Under the pieces are notes generated by a model that did not search any database, was not told where the DNA came from, and worked only from the letters and a program-made list of their open reading frames with translations. Both the position numbers and the translations under genes were made by a program. 64,000 bases of DNA, taken from the NCBI RefSeq assembly GCF_900119825.1, contig NZ_FPKR01000001.1, forward strand, positions 124,001 through 188,000, read 5' to 3'. This stretch comes from Chitinimonas taiwanensis DSM 18899 (GTDB lineage Bacteria > Pseudomonadota > Gammaproteobacteria > Burkholderiales > Chitinimonadaceae). This document shows, piece by piece, positions 1-9,986 of the stretch (positions within the stretch are counted from its first letter, which is position 1; each line of letters opens with the position of its first letter).

Positions 1-3000
1 CATCCACATAGCCCCACAGCTCGCGCCGCACCTTGGCGTGCATGAGTTCGGCAAACGCCTCGGCCAGGCGGTCGGCCAGGGCCTTGACCATGATGGCGCT
101 GTAATCGTCATTGGCATCTTCAAACGCTTTGACATGCGGTTCGATATCGATGCCGCCGGTGACTGCGAACAGGCCCACATAGTCGGGCTTGCCGCTGGCC
201 TTGGGCGCCACGAAATCGGCCAGGCACCAGTTCGGTTTGCCTTCGGCCTTGCGGTTTTGCTGGCGCAGGCAGTGCATGGCCATCAGTTTCTCGCCGCTGG
301 CGGGGTCGTAGAGCTCGATATCGTCACCCACGCTGGCGGCCGGGAACAGGCCAACCACGCCATTCGCGCGCACCCAGTTGCCGGCAATCATGCGCTGGAG
401 CATGGCCTGGCCATCGGCAAACAGCGCGCGTGCCGATTCACCCACCACCTCGTCATCAAGAATACGTGGGTACTTGCCGAACAACTCCCAGGCATTGAAG
501 AAGGGGCTCCAGTCGATGAACTCGGCAATCTCGGCCAGCGGATAGTTTTCGAACTTGATCACACCGAGCTGCTTGGGCTTGGGCGGTGTGTAGCTGGCCC
601 AATCGGCCTGGAAGCCATTCGCACGCGCATCGGCCAGCTTGAGCAGATCGAGCTTGGCGCGGTTGGCGTGGATGGTGCGGATGTTCTCGTATTCGCTGGC
701 GATGCCGGCCACATAGTCGGCGCGCAGGTCTTCCGAGAGCAGATTCGAGCACACGCCCACCGCGCGCGAGGCATCAGGCACATAGATGACCGGCTCAGCG
801 TAATTGGGTGCGATCTTGACCGCGGTATGCACTTTGGAGGTGGTGGCGCCGCCAATCAGCAACGGAATCGTGAAGCCCTGGCGCTGCATTTCCTTGGCCA
901 CATGGGCCATTTCCTCCAGCGAGGGCGTGATCAGGCCCGACAGGCCGATGATGTCGGCGCCGAATTCGCGCGCGGTATCGAGGATCTTCTGCGCGGGCAC
1001 CATCACGCCAAGGTCGATCACTTCGTAGTTATTGCAGCGCAGCACCACGCCGACAATGTTCTTGCCGATATCGTGCACATCGCCCTTCACCGTGGCCATC
1101 ACGATGCGGCCCTTGGCAGCCGAGTCGACAGTGCCGAGGCGGACCTTCTCTTCCTCGATAAACGGTTCGAGATAGGCAACTGCCGCCTTCATCACCCGTG
1201 CCGATTTCACCACCTGGGGCAGGAACATCTTGCCCGAGCCGAACAGGTCGCCGACATGGTTCATGCCATTCATCAGCGGGCCTTCGATCACATGGATAGG
1301 GCGCGGCAGACTCTGGCGGGCTTCCTCGGTGTCTTCGATGATATAGGTGGTAATGCCTTTCACCAGCGCATGGGTGATGCGCTCCTGCAAGCTGCCCTGA
1401 CGCCAACTCAGGTCTTCGCCCTTCTGCGCATTCGCGTCGCCCTTGAAGCGCTCGGCCAGGGCAATCAGCGCCTCGGTGGTATCGGCGCCATCGGCGCGCG
1501 TGCGATTGAGCACCACGTCTTCGATCGCATCGCGCAGCTCGACTGGCACCTCTTCATACACTTCCAGCGCACCGGCATTCACGATGCCCATGCTCATGCC
1601 CTGCTGAATCGCGTGGTAGAGGAAGACCGCGTGGATCGCCTCACGCACCTTGTTATTGCCGCGGAAGCTGAAGCTGACATTCGACACACCGCCGGAAATC
1701 TTGGCATGCGGCAGATGGCGCTTGATCCAGCCGGTCGCCTCGATGAAGTCGAGGCCGTACTTGGCGTGCTCCTCGATGCCGGTGGCCACCGCGAAGATAT
1801 TCGGGTCGAAGATGATGTCCGAGGGGTCGAAGCCGACCTCGTCCACCAGAATCCGATAGCTCTTCTCGCAGATCTCGATCTTGCGCGCGAAGGTATCGGC
1901 CTGACCGACCTCGTCAAAGGCCATCACAATGACCGCCGCGCCATAGCGCTTGCACAGCCGGGCATGCTTGATGAACTCGGGTATGCCCTCCTTCATCGAG
2001 ATCGAGTTGACGATGGGCTTGCCCTGCACGCACTTGAGGCCGGCCTCAATCACGCTCCACTTCGAGGAGTCGATCATCACCGGCACGCGCGAGATATCGG
2101 GCTCGGACGCGATCAGGTTCAGGAAGGTGACCATGGCCTTCTCGGCGTCCAGCATGCCTTCATCCATGTTCACGTCGATGACCTGGGCGCCGGCCACCAC
2201 CTGCTGGCGCGCCACTTCCAGCGCAGCCGGGTAGTCGCCGGCCAGGATCAGCTTGGCGAAGGCGCGCGAGCCGGTCACATTGGTGCGCTCACCCACGTTC
2301 ACAAACAGATCACTGTCACCGATATTGAAGGGTTCAAGGCCCGACAGACGCTGCTTGGGCTCGATCTCGGGCAGGGCGCGCGGCGCAAGGCCAGTCAGCG
2401 CCGCGCTCATGGCCGCGATATGTTCGGGCGTGGTGCCGCAGCAGCCGCCGACGATATTGACCAGGCCCGACTCAGCCCATTCACGCACCTGCACCGCCAT
2501 CACCTCGGGGCTTAGGTCGTAGCCGCCAAACGCATTCGGCAGGCCAGCATTGGCGTGCACCGAGACGAAGCTCTCCGACACGCGCGCGATTTCTTCCACA
2601 TAGGGGCGCAAGAGATCCGGCCCCAGCGCGCAGTTCAGGCCATAGCTGACCGCATCGGCATGGCGCAGCGAGTTGTAGAAGGCCTCAGTGGTCTGGCCAG
2701 TCAGCGTGCGGCCGGACTGGTCGGTGATGGTGCCCGAGATCATGATCGGCAGGCGCTCGATCTCGGGGTGCTCATCGAAGTATTTATGGATGGCGAACAC
2801 CGCCGCCTTGGCATTCAAGGTGTCGAAGATGGTTTCGACCAGCAGCAAGTCGGCACCGCCAAGCACCAGGCCGTCGATGGCCTCGGTATAGCTTTCCACC
2901 AGTTGGTCGAAGCTCACATTGCGATAGCCCGGATCGTTCACATCGGGGCTGATCGAGCAGGTGCGGTTGGTGGGGCCGAGCACACCGGCACAGAAGCGTG

Positions 3001-3376
3001 GCTTGTCTGGCGTCCTGGCGGTCTGCGCCACGCACAAGTCCTTCACCAGGCGCGCCGCGGCCACGTTCAGCTCATGCACCAGGCCTTGCATATCGTAATC
3101 GGCCATGGCAATGCTGGTGGCGTTGAAGCTATTGGTCTCGATGATGTCGGCGCCGGCATCGAGATAGGCCTGGTGGATGCCGGCGATGATGGCGGGCTGG
3201 GTCAACACCAGCAGGTCGTTATTGCCCTTCAGATCACTCGGCCAGTCCTTGAAACGCTCGCCACGGTAGTCCATCTCGCCCAGCGCATGGCGCTGAATCA
3301 TAGTGCCCATGCCACCGTCCAGCATCAGGATGCGGTTTTTGAGCAGGGCTTCGATCTGTGTGCGGCGCGTGGTCAT
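1..3376 (-). CDS. metH: Cobalamin-dependent methionine synthase MetH (3' end outside window)
   Basis: Transfers the methyl group of 5-methyltetrahydrofolate through methylcobalamin to homocysteine, the last step of methionine synthesis, in the cytosol. About 1125 codons are visible. The N-terminal homocysteine domain has the zinc ligands (a Cys in GLNCALGP and the pair in GGCCGTT). The pterin domain follows ([12 protein letters not shown], then [12 protein letters not shown]). The B12 domain carries DVHDIGKN, with its cobalt-ligand His near residue 767. The SAM-binding activation domain runs to RRELWGY. E. coli MetH is 1227 residues, so roughly 90 C-terminal residues are missing because the gene leaves the window. 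The start is the ATG at 3376. The long ORFs on the opposite strand here are shadows. metK, ahcY and metF of the same cycle lie further along. Confidence 0.97.
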   Translation of the reverse strand, partial: MTTRRTQIEALLKNRILMLDGGMGTMIQRHALGEMDYRGERFKDWPSDLKGNNDLLVLTQPAIIAGIHQAYLDAGADIIETNSFNATSIAMADYDMQGLVHELNVAAARLVKDLCVAQTARTPDKPRFCAGVLGPTNRTCSISPDVNDPGYRNVSFDQLVESYTEAIDGLVLGGADLLLVETIFDTLNAKAAVFAIHKYFDEHPEIERLPIMISGTITDQSGRTLTGQTTEAFYNSLRHADAVSYGLNCALGPDLLRPYVEEIARVSESFVSVHANAGLPNAFGGYDLSPEVMAVQVREWAESGLVNIVGGCCGTTPEHIAAMSAALTGLAPRALPEIEPKQRLSGLEPFNIGDSDLFVNVGERTNVTGSRAFAKLILAGDYPAALEVARQQVVAGAQVIDVNMDEGMLDAEKAMVTFLNLIASEPDISRVPVMIDSSKWSVIEAGLKCVQGKPIVNSISMKEGIPEFIKHARLCKRYGAAVIVMAFDEVGQADTFARKIEICEKSYRILVDEVGFDPSDIIFDPNIFAVATGIEEHAKYGLDFIEATGWIKRHLPHAKISGGVSNVSFSFRGNNKVREAIHAVFLYHAIQQGMSMGIVNAGALEVYEEVPVELRDAIEDVVLNRTRADGADTTEALIALAERFKGDANAQKGEDLSWRQGSLQERITHALVKGITTYIIEDTEEARQSLPRPIHVIEGPLMNGMNHVGDLFGSGKMFLPQVVKSARVMKAAVAYLEPFIEEEKVRLGTVDSAAKGRIVMATVKGDVHDIGKNIVGVVLRCNNYEVIDLGVMVPAQKILDTAREFGADIIGLSGLITPSLEEMAHVAKEMQRQGFTIPLLIGGATTSKVHTAVKIAPNYAEPVIYVPDASRAVGVCSNLLSEDLRADYVAGIASEYENIRTIHANRAKLDLLKLADARANGFQADWASYTPPKPKQLGVIKFENYPLAEIAEFIDWSPFFNAWELFGKYPRILDDEVVGESARALFADGQAMLQRMIAGNWVRANGVVGLFPAASVGDDIELYDPASGEKLMAMHCLRQQNRKAEGKPNWCLADFVAPKASGKPDYVGLFAVTGGIDIEPHVKAFEDANDDYSAIMVKALADRLAEAFAELMHAKVRRELWGYVD

Positions 3377-3477
3377 GGCAAGTGGCTGATATTGCGAGGG
3401 AAAGGGGCGAATTTTAGCACGCACTGATGCCGCGCCTTGGCCAAAGGCGATCTATGTATATGAACAGTATTAATACA

Positions 3478-3568
3478 GTGAGGCGTGAGGCGTGAGGCGT
3501 GAGGCGTGAGGCGTGAGGCGTGAGGCGTGAGGCGTGAGGCGTGAGGCGTGAGGCGTGAGGCGTGAGGC
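3478..3568. repeat. 13 perfect tandem copies of the heptamer GTGAGGC
   Basis: Ninety-one bases consist of exactly 13 copies of GTGAGGC with no interruption, between the metH start and the ntrC stop. The length is a multiple of seven and there are no spacers, so it is a simple-sequence tract and not CRISPR. Short related strings (CACCTCAC, ACGCCTTAC) occur just beyond it near 3640-3670 and again between hslU and hslV near 24090-24110. Slipped-strand copy-number change is expected of such tracts. Confidence 0.97.
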
Positions 3569-3675
3569 GGATTCAGTGTGGTGGTCCTCCCCAGAACCAC
3601 GCAAGTCCTGCGTGCGGCGCAGCTGCACTCCGACATCGACACCTCACCCCCAACGCCGCACGCCTTACAACGTCC

Positions 3676-5079
3676 CTACTCGCCGCCGATCTCGCGTTCC
3701 AGATCCAGTTCCTGAATCTTGCGCGTCAGGGTATTGCGCCCGAGGCCCAGACGTTCGGCCGCCTCGATGCGCTTGCCGCCGGTGGCTGCCAGCGCGCGCA
3801 GGATCAGCGTGCGTTCGAACTGATGGGTGAGTTCTTCGATAAAGCCGCGCTCGCCACCGCGCAGGCGACGGTCAGCCTCGCCGGCCAGCTGGGCGGCCCA
3901 ATCGCCGCCACCGCTGCTCTGCGCGCTTTCGCCCTTCAATTCAGGCGGCAGATCCGCCGGGCCCACCGCCTGGCCGGGTGCCATCACGGTGATCCAGTGG
4001 CACAGGTTCTCCAGCTGACGCACATTGCCGGGGAATTCGAAGCCGGCCAGCACACGCATCGCGTCCTCGGTCAGCCGTTTAACCTCCACCCCCAGTTCGC
4101 GCGCTGACTTGGCCAGGAAGTGGCGCGCCAGCACCGGGATATCCTCGCGCCGTTCGCGCAGGGCTGGCAGGCGCAGGCGGATCACGTTGAGGCGATGGAA
4201 CAGATCCTCGCGGAACAGGCCATTTTTGACCCGATCTTCCAGCGCCTGGTGGGTGGCGGCAATCACGCGCACATTGGCCTTGATCGGCGCATGGCCGCCC
4301 ACGCGGTAGAAATAACCATCGCTGAGCACTCGCAATAAACGCGTCTGCAGCTCGGCCGGCATATCGCCGATTTCATCCAGGAAGAGCGTGCCGCCCTCGG
4401 CCTGTTCGAAGCGGCCGGTGCGCTGGTTCTGCGCGCCGGTGAATGAGCCGCGCTCATGGCCGAACAGCTCGCTCTCGAGCAGATCCTTGGGGATGGCCGC
4501 AGTATTGATGGCCACAAACGGTTTGCCCGAGCGTGGGCTGTGGCGATGCAGCGCACGCGCGACCAGTTCCTTACCCGCCCCCGATTCGCCGGTAATCATC
4601 ACCGTGGCAGCGCTCTGACTAAGCCGGCCAATCGCGCGGAACACCTCCTGCATGGCCGGCGCCTGACCGAGAATCTCGGGCGCTTCCTCAAGCGGCGCCT
4701 CGATCACCTCTTGCTTGAGGCTCTCGTCCATGGCGCGGCGGATCAGCTCGACTGCGTGGTCGACATCAAACGGCTTGGGCAGGTATTCGAAGGCCCCGCC
4801 CTGGAAGGCCGCCACCGCGCTTTCCAGATCGGAATGGGCAGTCATGATGATGACCGGCAGGCGCGGGAAGCGCTCCTTGAGCTGGCCGAGCAGGTCGAGG
4901 CCCGACTCACCCGGCATGCGGATATCGCTGACCACCACGGCCGGGGTTTCGCGCTTAAGGGCGTCGAGCGCTTCCGCCGCGGCGCTGAAGGCGTGAAAGG
5001 CAATGCCCTCGCGGGCCAGCGCCTTTTCGAATACCCAGCGGATGGAGCGGTCGTCGTCGATGATCCAGACAGGTTTCAT
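3676..5079 (-). CDS. ntrC: Nitrogen regulation response regulator NtrC (NR(I))
   Basis: Sigma-54-dependent enhancer-binding activator of nitrogen-limitation genes, phosphorylated by NtrB. It has 467 residues, usual for the family. The receiver domain (1-120) has the phospho-Asp in VVSDIRMPG and the Lys in LPKPF. The central AAA+ domain (about 140-370) has Walker A GESGAGKE, the sigma-54 contact loop as GSFTGA and Walker B LFLDEIGDMP. A C-terminal Fis-type helix-turn-helix is seen in the last 50 residues (ERLGLGRNTLTRKI). Its start lies 16 bases after the ntrB stop, so the two form an operon read from the sigma-54-type promoter upstream of ntrB. A heptamer repeat tract lies just past its 3' end. 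Confidence 0.96.
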   Translation of the reverse strand: MKPVWIIDDDRSIRWVFEKALAREGIAFHAFSAAAEALDALKRETPAVVVSDIRMPGESGLDLLGQLKERFPRLPVIIMTAHSDLESAVAAFQGGAFEYLPKPFDVDHAVELIRRAMDESLKQEVIEAPLEEAPEILGQAPAMQEVFRAIGRLSQSAATVMITGESGAGKELVARALHRHSPRSGKPFVAINTAAIPKDLLESELFGHERGSFTGAQNQRTGRFEQAEGGTLFLDEIGDMPAELQTRLLRVLSDGYFYRVGGHAPIKANVRVIAATHQALEDRVKNGLFREDLFHRLNVIRLRLPALRERREDIPVLARHFLAKSARELGVEVKRLTEDAMRVLAGFEFPGNVRQLENLCHWITVMAPGQAVGPADLPPELKGESAQSSGGGDWAAQLAGEADRRLRGGERGFIEELTHQFERTLILRALAATGGKRIEAAERLGLGRNTLTRKIQELDLEREIGGE

Positions 5080-5095
5080 GGGTGGGGTCTTCGGG

Positions 5096-6160
5096 TTATT
5101 TGCTGCCGTCTAGCGGCGACCAGCCATTGAGCGGCAGGGTGATCGTGAAACTGGTGCGGCCCGGTTCGCTCTCGAAGGCGATGGTGCCGTTGTGTTGCTG
5201 AATAAAGGTGTGCGCGAGATGCAGACCGATGCCGGTGCCACCCGGCCGGGCCGATACCAGCGGGTAGAACAGCGTCTCGCGGATCTGCTCGGGAATGCCG
5301 GGGCCGTTATCGGTGATTTCCAGCGTGAGGCCGAGTGGGAAGCGGCGCCGGTTCAGGGTGACCTGACGCGCGATGCGGGTCTTCAGCACGATCTGGCCCG
5401 CGCCGTGCATGGCTTGGGCGGCATTGCGCACGATATTGAGCACGGCCTGGATCAGCTGCTCCTTGTCGCCATACAGATCGGGCGCACTGGTGTCGTAATC
5501 GCGCCGTACCGCCAGGCCATTCGGGAACTCGGCCAACAGCACGCTGCGCACACGCTCCAGCACCTCGTGGATATTGACCTCACCCAGCTGCGGCAGCCGG
5601 TGCGGGGTCAGCAGACGGTCGAGCAGGCTTTGCAGGCGGTCGGCCTCGTCGACGATCACCTGCGTGTATTCCTTCAGCGCGGGGTCAGGCAGCTCCTTCT
5701 TCAGGAGCTGGGCCGCACCGCGTATGCCGCCGAGCGGATTCTTGATCTCGTGCGCCAGATTGCGGATCAGCTGGCGGTTGGCCAGCTGCTGGGCGGCCAG
5801 GCGTTCTTCATTGGCGATCTTGCGTTGCTGGTCGGTCTGGCGGAACTCCAGCACCGTCAGCGCCGGCGCCTCGATCTCGCGCACGGTGAAGCCGACATGA
5901 ATGGTATTGCCCAGGCGCACCGCCAGCGCCACATCGTGCTCGGTCACGCTGGCATTCTGCTTTTCCGCCGCATCCAGCGCCGCCAGGATCTCGGCCGGCT
6001 CGGAAAAACAGGCCGACAGCGGGCGACCTATGGTTTCGCGCGCCGACAGCTCGAACAGGGTCTCTGCCGCCGGATTCAGGTGGCGCACCGTGCGCGCGCC
6101 ATCCAGCACGATGACCGCGGTTTCGATTAATTCCAGTCCGGCAAAGGCGGGATGAGACAT
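5096..6160 (-). CDS. ntrB: Nitrogen regulation sensor kinase/phosphatase NtrB (NR(II))
   Basis: Cytoplasmic histidine kinase that, with PII proteins, sets the phosphorylation of NtrC. The 354-residue form starting at MSHPAFAGLE has a PAS-like N-terminal domain, a HisKA domain with the phospho-acceptor His in LAHEIKNPLGG, and an ATPase domain with the N box NIVRNAAQAM and G1 DNGPGIP. A longer in-frame reading to 6310 is open but would run through the sigma-54-type promoter at 6194-6209, and those 50 residues do not look like NtrB. The ATG at 6160 is therefore chosen. ntrC follows 16 bases downstream. Confidence 0.95.
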   Translation of the reverse strand: MSHPAFAGLELIETAVIVLDGARTVRHLNPAAETLFELSARETIGRPLSACFSEPAEILAALDAAEKQNASVTEHDVALAVRLGNTIHVGFTVREIEAPALTVLEFRQTDQQRKIANEERLAAQQLANRQLIRNLAHEIKNPLGGIRGAAQLLKKELPDPALKEYTQVIVDEADRLQSLLDRLLTPHRLPQLGEVNIHEVLERVRSVLLAEFPNGLAVRRDYDTSAPDLYGDKEQLIQAVLNIVRNAAQAMHGAGQIVLKTRIARQVTLNRRRFPLGLTLEITDNGPGIPEQIRETLFYPLVSARPGGTGIGLHLAHTFIQQHNGTIAFESEPGRTSFTITLPLNGWSPLDGSK

Positions 6161-6193
6161 GGGCGCGCCGCTAGCTAAGTTAAACCCGCTTGT

Positions 6194-6209
6194 AGCAAAT
6201 AGCGGGCCA
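6194..6209 (-). promoter_or_regulatory. Sigma-54 (-24/-12) promoter of ntrBC
   Basis: Read on the minus strand the site is TGGCCCG-N4-TTGCT, close to the RpoN consensus TGGCACG-N4-TTGCA. The invariant GG and GC are exactly 10 bases apart. It lies 34 bases before the ntrB ATG and about 105 bases downstream of an NtrC-box palindrome, the normal enhancer geometry. One consensus base differs (C for A at the fifth position). Confidence 0.72.
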
Positions 6210-6313
6210 CTACCAGAGCATGCAGACCAGTGCTTATAAATCAGCCACTTGGCGGCCTTGCGCCGAGATTGGGCCGGCATGCTCCGCTTCAGGGCATGCG
6301 AATGGCGCATGCA

Positions 6314-6330
6314 TGCACCATCTTAGTGCA
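6314..6330. promoter_or_regulatory. NtrC-binding site (enhancer box) upstream of ntrBC
   Basis: TGCACC-ATCTT-AGTGCA matches the 17-base NtrC consensus TGCAC(C/T)-N5-(G/A)GTGCA, with perfect TGCAC/GTGCA half-sites. It lies between the DUF4124 stop and ntrB, about 105 bases upstream of the -24 element. This implies that phosphorylated NtrC activates its own operon. Only one strong box was seen, whereas enterobacterial glnA has several. Confidence 0.72.
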
Positions 6331-6363
6331 TTTCTGCAGCAGGGCGGTGATGGCGCTGGCGCC

Positions 6364-6792
6364 TTAGTTGATGCGCGCGATTTCCTTTTGCAGGATCTCG
6401 ATATTCTTCTCGTGGAACAGCGCCTTTTCGCGCAGCTTGGCATCCTGCGGCGCGCTGCTCAGGCGCTGGCGGCTATCGGCCAGCAGCTTCTGCTCACTGG
6501 CCATCTCGTCCATCAGAATCTGGCGACGGCCCTGGTCGCGGTTCTTCTGCGTGCCGCTGTCCACGCGCGGAAAGCTGGCTGGGGTGGGGGTCTGCGAGGC
6601 GCGCGGCTTGCTGCCGCCCGCATGGCTGCGCGGGGCCGGGATGCTGTCCGGCACTGGATCGAGCGCCATGCGCTTGGCGCCCTTGATCGGGATATTCGAA
6701 TAGGTGACCTGGCCGTCCTTATCGACGTGCTTGTAGATCTCCGCAAAGGCGGGCAGGGCAAGACAGGCGATCAGGAGTGGGCGCAGCAGCAT
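6364..6792 (-). CDS. DUF4124 domain periplasmic protein
   Basis: A 142-residue exported protein of unknown function. The start at 6792 gives a signal peptide (MLLRPLLIACLALPAFA) directly followed by the DUF4124 pattern EIYKHVDKDGQVTYSNIPI, a short beta module common in proteobacterial periplasmic proteins. The second half is low-complexity, then charged and probably coiled-coil (about 85-140). Its location just upstream of and co-oriented with ntrBC is common in betaproteobacteria, but ntrBC here has its own promoter. A 13-residue longer start at 6831 is possible but would bury the signal peptide. Confidence 0.85.
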   Translation of the reverse strand: MLLRPLLIACLALPAFAEIYKHVDKDGQVTYSNIPIKGAKRMALDPVPDSIPAPRSHAGGSKPRASQTPTPASFPRVDSGTQKNRDQGRRQILMDEMASEQKLLADSRQRLSSAPQDAKLREKALFHEKNIEILQKEIARIN

Positions 6793-6908
6793 GACAATGG
6801 CGTGAAATTCAGATTGCGGGCATCTTAACATGGCTAAGTGACTGCTTTTTCAGACCATCGCAATGGCTTGCGGTTCGCCCGGCCACGCATTCGCTACAAT
6901 CGGCGCCC

Positions 6909-7583
6909 ATGGCCAAACAGATACTGTTGATTGAAGACGAGGCGGCAATTGCCGACAGCGTCGTGTATGCACTCGAGCGCGAGGGTTATGCGGTGCGCTG
7001 GCATACGCTGGGGCGCGCCGGGCTGGCCGATTTCGCCCAGATGGGCGCCGATCTGCTGATTCTCGATGTCGGCCTGCCCGACCAGAGCGGCTTCGATGTC
7101 TGCCGCAGCGTGCGCCAGAGCTCGGCCGTGCCCATCCTGTTCCTGAGCGCACGCGCCGAAGAGATCGACCGGGTGGTCGGCTTCGAACTCGGGGCCGACG
7201 ACTATGTGCCCAAGCCCTTCAGCCCGCGCGAGCTGGTGGCGCGCGTGCGCGCGATACTGCGTCGCGGCCAGCCGGCGCCCGCAGCGGGCCATGTGCTCAA
7301 GCACGATACCGTGCGCGCGCAGATCAGCCTGCAGGGCCGCCCGCTCGAGCTGACCCGTTACGAATACCGGCTGCTGGCCGCCCTGATGGCCGAACCCGAA
7401 CGCGTGTTCAGCCGTGCCCAGCTGATGGACCGCGCCTGGGATGAGCCGGAAGCCAGCTTCGAGCGCACTGTGGATGCCCATATCAAGAGCTTGCGCGCCA
7501 AGCTGCGCGAGCGCGATCCGCTGTTTGACCCGATCCGCACCCATCGCGGCCTCGGTTACAGCTTCAGCTGGCACAAGCCATGA
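6909..7583 (+). CDS. creB: Two-component response regulator CreB
   Basis: OmpR/PhoB-type response regulator of 224 residues and cognate partner of CreC. The receiver domain has acidic residues in LLIEDEAA, the phospho-Asp in LLILDVGLPD (near 54) and the Lys in VPKPFSP. The C-terminal winged helix ends with THRGLGYSF. Its stop overlaps the creC start by four bases (ATGA), indicating translational coupling. The creBC pair together with a downstream creD supports the CreB name rather than a generic OmpR-type regulator. A TACAAT -10-like box ends at 6900, very close to the ATG. Confidence 0.92.
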   Translation: MAKQILLIEDEAAIADSVVYALEREGYAVRWHTLGRAGLADFAQMGADLLILDVGLPDQSGFDVCRSVRQSSAVPILFLSARAEEIDRVVGFELGADDYVPKPFSPRELVARVRAILRRGQPAPAAGHVLKHDTVRAQISLQGRPLELTRYEYRLLAALMAEPERVFSRAQLMDRAWDEPEASFERTVDAHIKSLRAKLRERDPLFDPIRTHRGLGYSFSWHKP

Positions 7584-9007
7584 GAATCGGCGTCCGCATC
7601 TTCCTCGGCTATTTCCTGGTGGTGGGCCTGGCCGCCTTTTTCCTGCTCGATACCGCGCGCGACAAGCTGGAACCGGCGTTGCGCCAGTCGATGGAAGACA
7701 CGCTGGTCGACACCGCCAATCTGCTGGCCGAATTCGTCCAGCCGGAGCTCGCTGCCGGCACGGTGGCGAACGGCGCCTTCGCCGCCAAGCTGGAAGCCTT
7801 TGCCGCGCGGCGCCTGAATGCCTCGATCTGGGGCATACGCAAGGACACGCCGAACCACCGCATCTACGTGACCGATGCGCGTGGCATCGTGCTCTACGAC
7901 TCGAATCACCTGGCGCTCGGCCAGGACTATTCGCGCTGGAACGATGTCTACCGCACCCTGCGCGGCCAGTACGGCGCGCGTACCAGCCGTGGCGATGAGT
8001 CCAAGCCGGAAACCTCGGTCATGTATGTGGCGGCGCCCGTGTATGCAAGCGGCGGCAAGCTGATCGGGGTGGTGACGGTGGCCAAGCCCTCGCGCAGCGT
8101 CGAACCCTTCTTCGAGCAGGCTTTCGGCGGCCTGGCGCGCGCGGGCGTGGTGGTACTGGTGGCCGGGCTGCTGATCGGCGTGCTGCTGTCCTGGTGGCTG
8201 ACCCGCTCCCTGAGCAAGCTGGTCCAGTATGCGAGCGCGGTAGGCCGCGGCGAGCGTGCCGCCTTGCCCGAACTCGGTGGCGGCGAGGTGGGCCTCTTGG
8301 GCAGTGCGCTCGAACGTATGCGCGTGCAGCTGGAGGGCAAGCAGTATGTCGAACACTATGTGCACAGCCTGACCCACGAGCTGAAAAGCCCGCTGGCTGG
8401 CATACGCGGCGCGGCCGAGCTGATCGCGCCCGATATGCCGGCCGAGCAGCAGGCGCGCTTCCTGGCCAATATCCGCCGCGAATCAGCGCGCATGACCGAG
8501 ATCATCGACCGCCTGCTCGAGCTGGCCCGCCTGGAAAGCCGTAGCGCACCGCCCGAGCTGCAGCAGATCGAGGTGGCCAGCCTGCTGAGCAAGCTGGCGG
8601 ACAGCCGTGCCGATCTGGCCGCCCAGCGCCGCGTGCAGATCGTCTGCGAGGGTGCCGAGGGCCTGCGCCTGCAGGCCGAACCCTTCCTGCTCCAGCAAGC
8701 GCTGGGCAATCTGCTCGACAATGCGCTGGCTTTTGCCCCGCCCGATAGCCGCATCACCCTGGCCGCCCAGGTGCAGGCCGGCCAGCTGCAGCTGAGCGTG
8801 CATGATCAGGGCCCTGGCCTGCCCGACTATGCGCTGGGACGGGTGTTCGAGCGCTTTTACTCGCTGCCACGCCCGGACGGTGCGCCGAAGTCCACCGGCC
8901 TGGGCCTGCCCTTCGTGCGCGAAGTGGCCAGCCTGCATGGCGGCCAGGCCGAGCTGATCAACCACCCTGCGGGCGGCGCGCTGGCGCGGCTCACCCTGCC
9001 GGTCTAA
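7580..9007 (+). CDS. creC: Sensor histidine kinase CreC
   Basis: Inner-membrane sensor kinase of the Cre system, which in E. coli responds to carbon source and envelope state. In some bacteria it also responds to beta-lactam damage and drives resistance genes. The 475 residues include TM1 at 7-25, a periplasmic sensing domain to about 190, TM2 near 193-213, a HAMP-like linker, HisKA with His in LTHELKSPLAG, and an ATPase with NLLDNALAF, DQGPGLP and GLGLPFV. Overlaps creB by four bases and is followed three bases later by the ElyC-like gene. Confidence 0.93.
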   Translation: MRIGVRIFLGYFLVVGLAAFFLLDTARDKLEPALRQSMEDTLVDTANLLAEFVQPELAAGTVANGAFAAKLEAFAARRLNASIWGIRKDTPNHRIYVTDARGIVLYDSNHLALGQDYSRWNDVYRTLRGQYGARTSRGDESKPETSVMYVAAPVYASGGKLIGVVTVAKPSRSVEPFFEQAFGGLARAGVVVLVAGLLIGVLLSWWLTRSLSKLVQYASAVGRGERAALPELGGGEVGLLGSALERMRVQLEGKQYVEHYVHSLTHELKSPLAGIRGAAELIAPDMPAEQQARFLANIRRESARMTEIIDRLLELARLESRSAPPELQQIEVASLLSKLADSRADLAAQRRVQIVCEGAEGLRLQAEPFLLQQALGNLLDNALAFAPPDSRITLAAQVQAGQLQLSVHDQGPGLPDYALGRVFERFYSLPRPDGAPKSTGLGLPFVREVASLHGGQAELINHPAGGALARLTLPV

Positions 9008-9010
9008 GCC

Positions 9011-9763
9011 ATGCTCTTCCTGCTCAAGAAACTCGTCGCCAAGCTGCTGCTGCCACCCACCCTGCCCCTGCTGCTGGCGCTGGCCGGCCTGTTGGCGCTC
9101 AAACGCTGGCCGCGCGCCGGGCGATGCCTGATCGCACTCGGCCTGTTCGGCTTATGGCTATTCAGCACGCCGGTCAGCGTGGATTGGCTGGCGCGCCAGC
9201 TGGAAACCGCCCGGCCGCCCAGCGCGGCCGAACTCGCCTCGGCCCAGGCCATCGTGGTGCTGGCCGGCGGCAAGGAGCGCTATGCGCCCGAATACGGCGG
9301 CAATAGTCCGAACCAGATCAGCCTGGGCCGACTGCGCTATGGCGCGCGCCTGGCACGCCAGACCGGCCTGCCGCTGCTGCTGACCGGCGGCGCGCCATCC
9401 GGCGGTCGACCAGAGGCGACGCTGATGGCCGAGGCGCTGCAGCTGGATTTCGGTCTGCAGGCGCGCTGGGTGGAAAGCGCCTCGCTCGACACCCACGACA
9501 ATGCACGCTTCAGTGCCGCACTGCTCAGGCAAGCCGGCGTGCACCGCATCGTGTTGGTCAGCGATGCCAGCCACCTGCCGCGCGCACGCTACGAATTCGA
9601 ACGCGCCGGCCTAAGCGTGATCGACGGCCCGACCCGCTACCTGGGCGGCAATGGCGAACAGCGCTACAGCTGGCTACCGAACGGCAACGCCGCCCAGACC
9701 GGCCACCAGATCGCCCACGAGTGGCTGGGGCGCCTGGCACAGCAACTACGCACGCCTATTTGA
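9011..9763 (+). CDS. YdcF/ElyC-family (DUF218) envelope protein
   Basis: A 250-residue membrane-anchored protein with two N-terminal hydrophobic segments (about 10-28 and 35-52), then a DUF218 domain. Family signatures are AIVVLAGGKERY, LLLTGGAP, SLDTHDNA and VSDASHLPRA. The N-terminus (MLFLLKKL) and layout resemble E. coli ElyC, needed for peptidoglycan assembly at low temperature, but the molecular activity of the family is not settled. It starts three bases after creC, so it is almost certainly in the creBC transcript. That suggests a cell-wall role linked to Cre signalling (inference). Confidence 0.85.
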   Translation: MLFLLKKLVAKLLLPPTLPLLLALAGLLALKRWPRAGRCLIALGLFGLWLFSTPVSVDWLARQLETARPPSAAELASAQAIVVLAGGKERYAPEYGGNSPNQISLGRLRYGARLARQTGLPLLLTGGAPSGGRPEATLMAEALQLDFGLQARWVESASLDTHDNARFSAALLRQAGVHRIVLVSDASHLPRARYEFERAGLSVIDGPTRYLGGNGEQRYSWLPNGNAAQTGHQIAHEWLGRLAQQLRTPI

Positions 9764-9986
9764 CAGAGATACCGATGCTCTAGCTAAGCGCAGCATGCCT
9801 TGCCAAGTGCGACGGACTGGCCTTGCCCCACCGCACTCGCAAGATGTTCATTACAGCCCGGTCGTTAATATTAACGCCTTATGCCAACAGCACATTTATG
9901 CCATGGTCGTCAGCGAATACCCATGAGAAAATTTGCAGCTCGATAAAAATCCAAGCTCAATAAACCATCAGGACCTAATCAAAGTC

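Noticed and set aside
38-3427. Long plus-strand open frames of 825 and 290 codons
   Set aside because: They lie antisense to metH, whose minus-strand translation matches methionine synthase throughout. The plus-strand products are His/Ala/Gly-rich artefacts of GC-rich codon use.
3377-3477. Cobalamin riboswitch upstream of metH
   Set aside because: The region is too short and has no B12-box.
3478-3568. CRISPR array
   Set aside because: The units are 7 bases with no spacers, so this is a simple tandem repeat.
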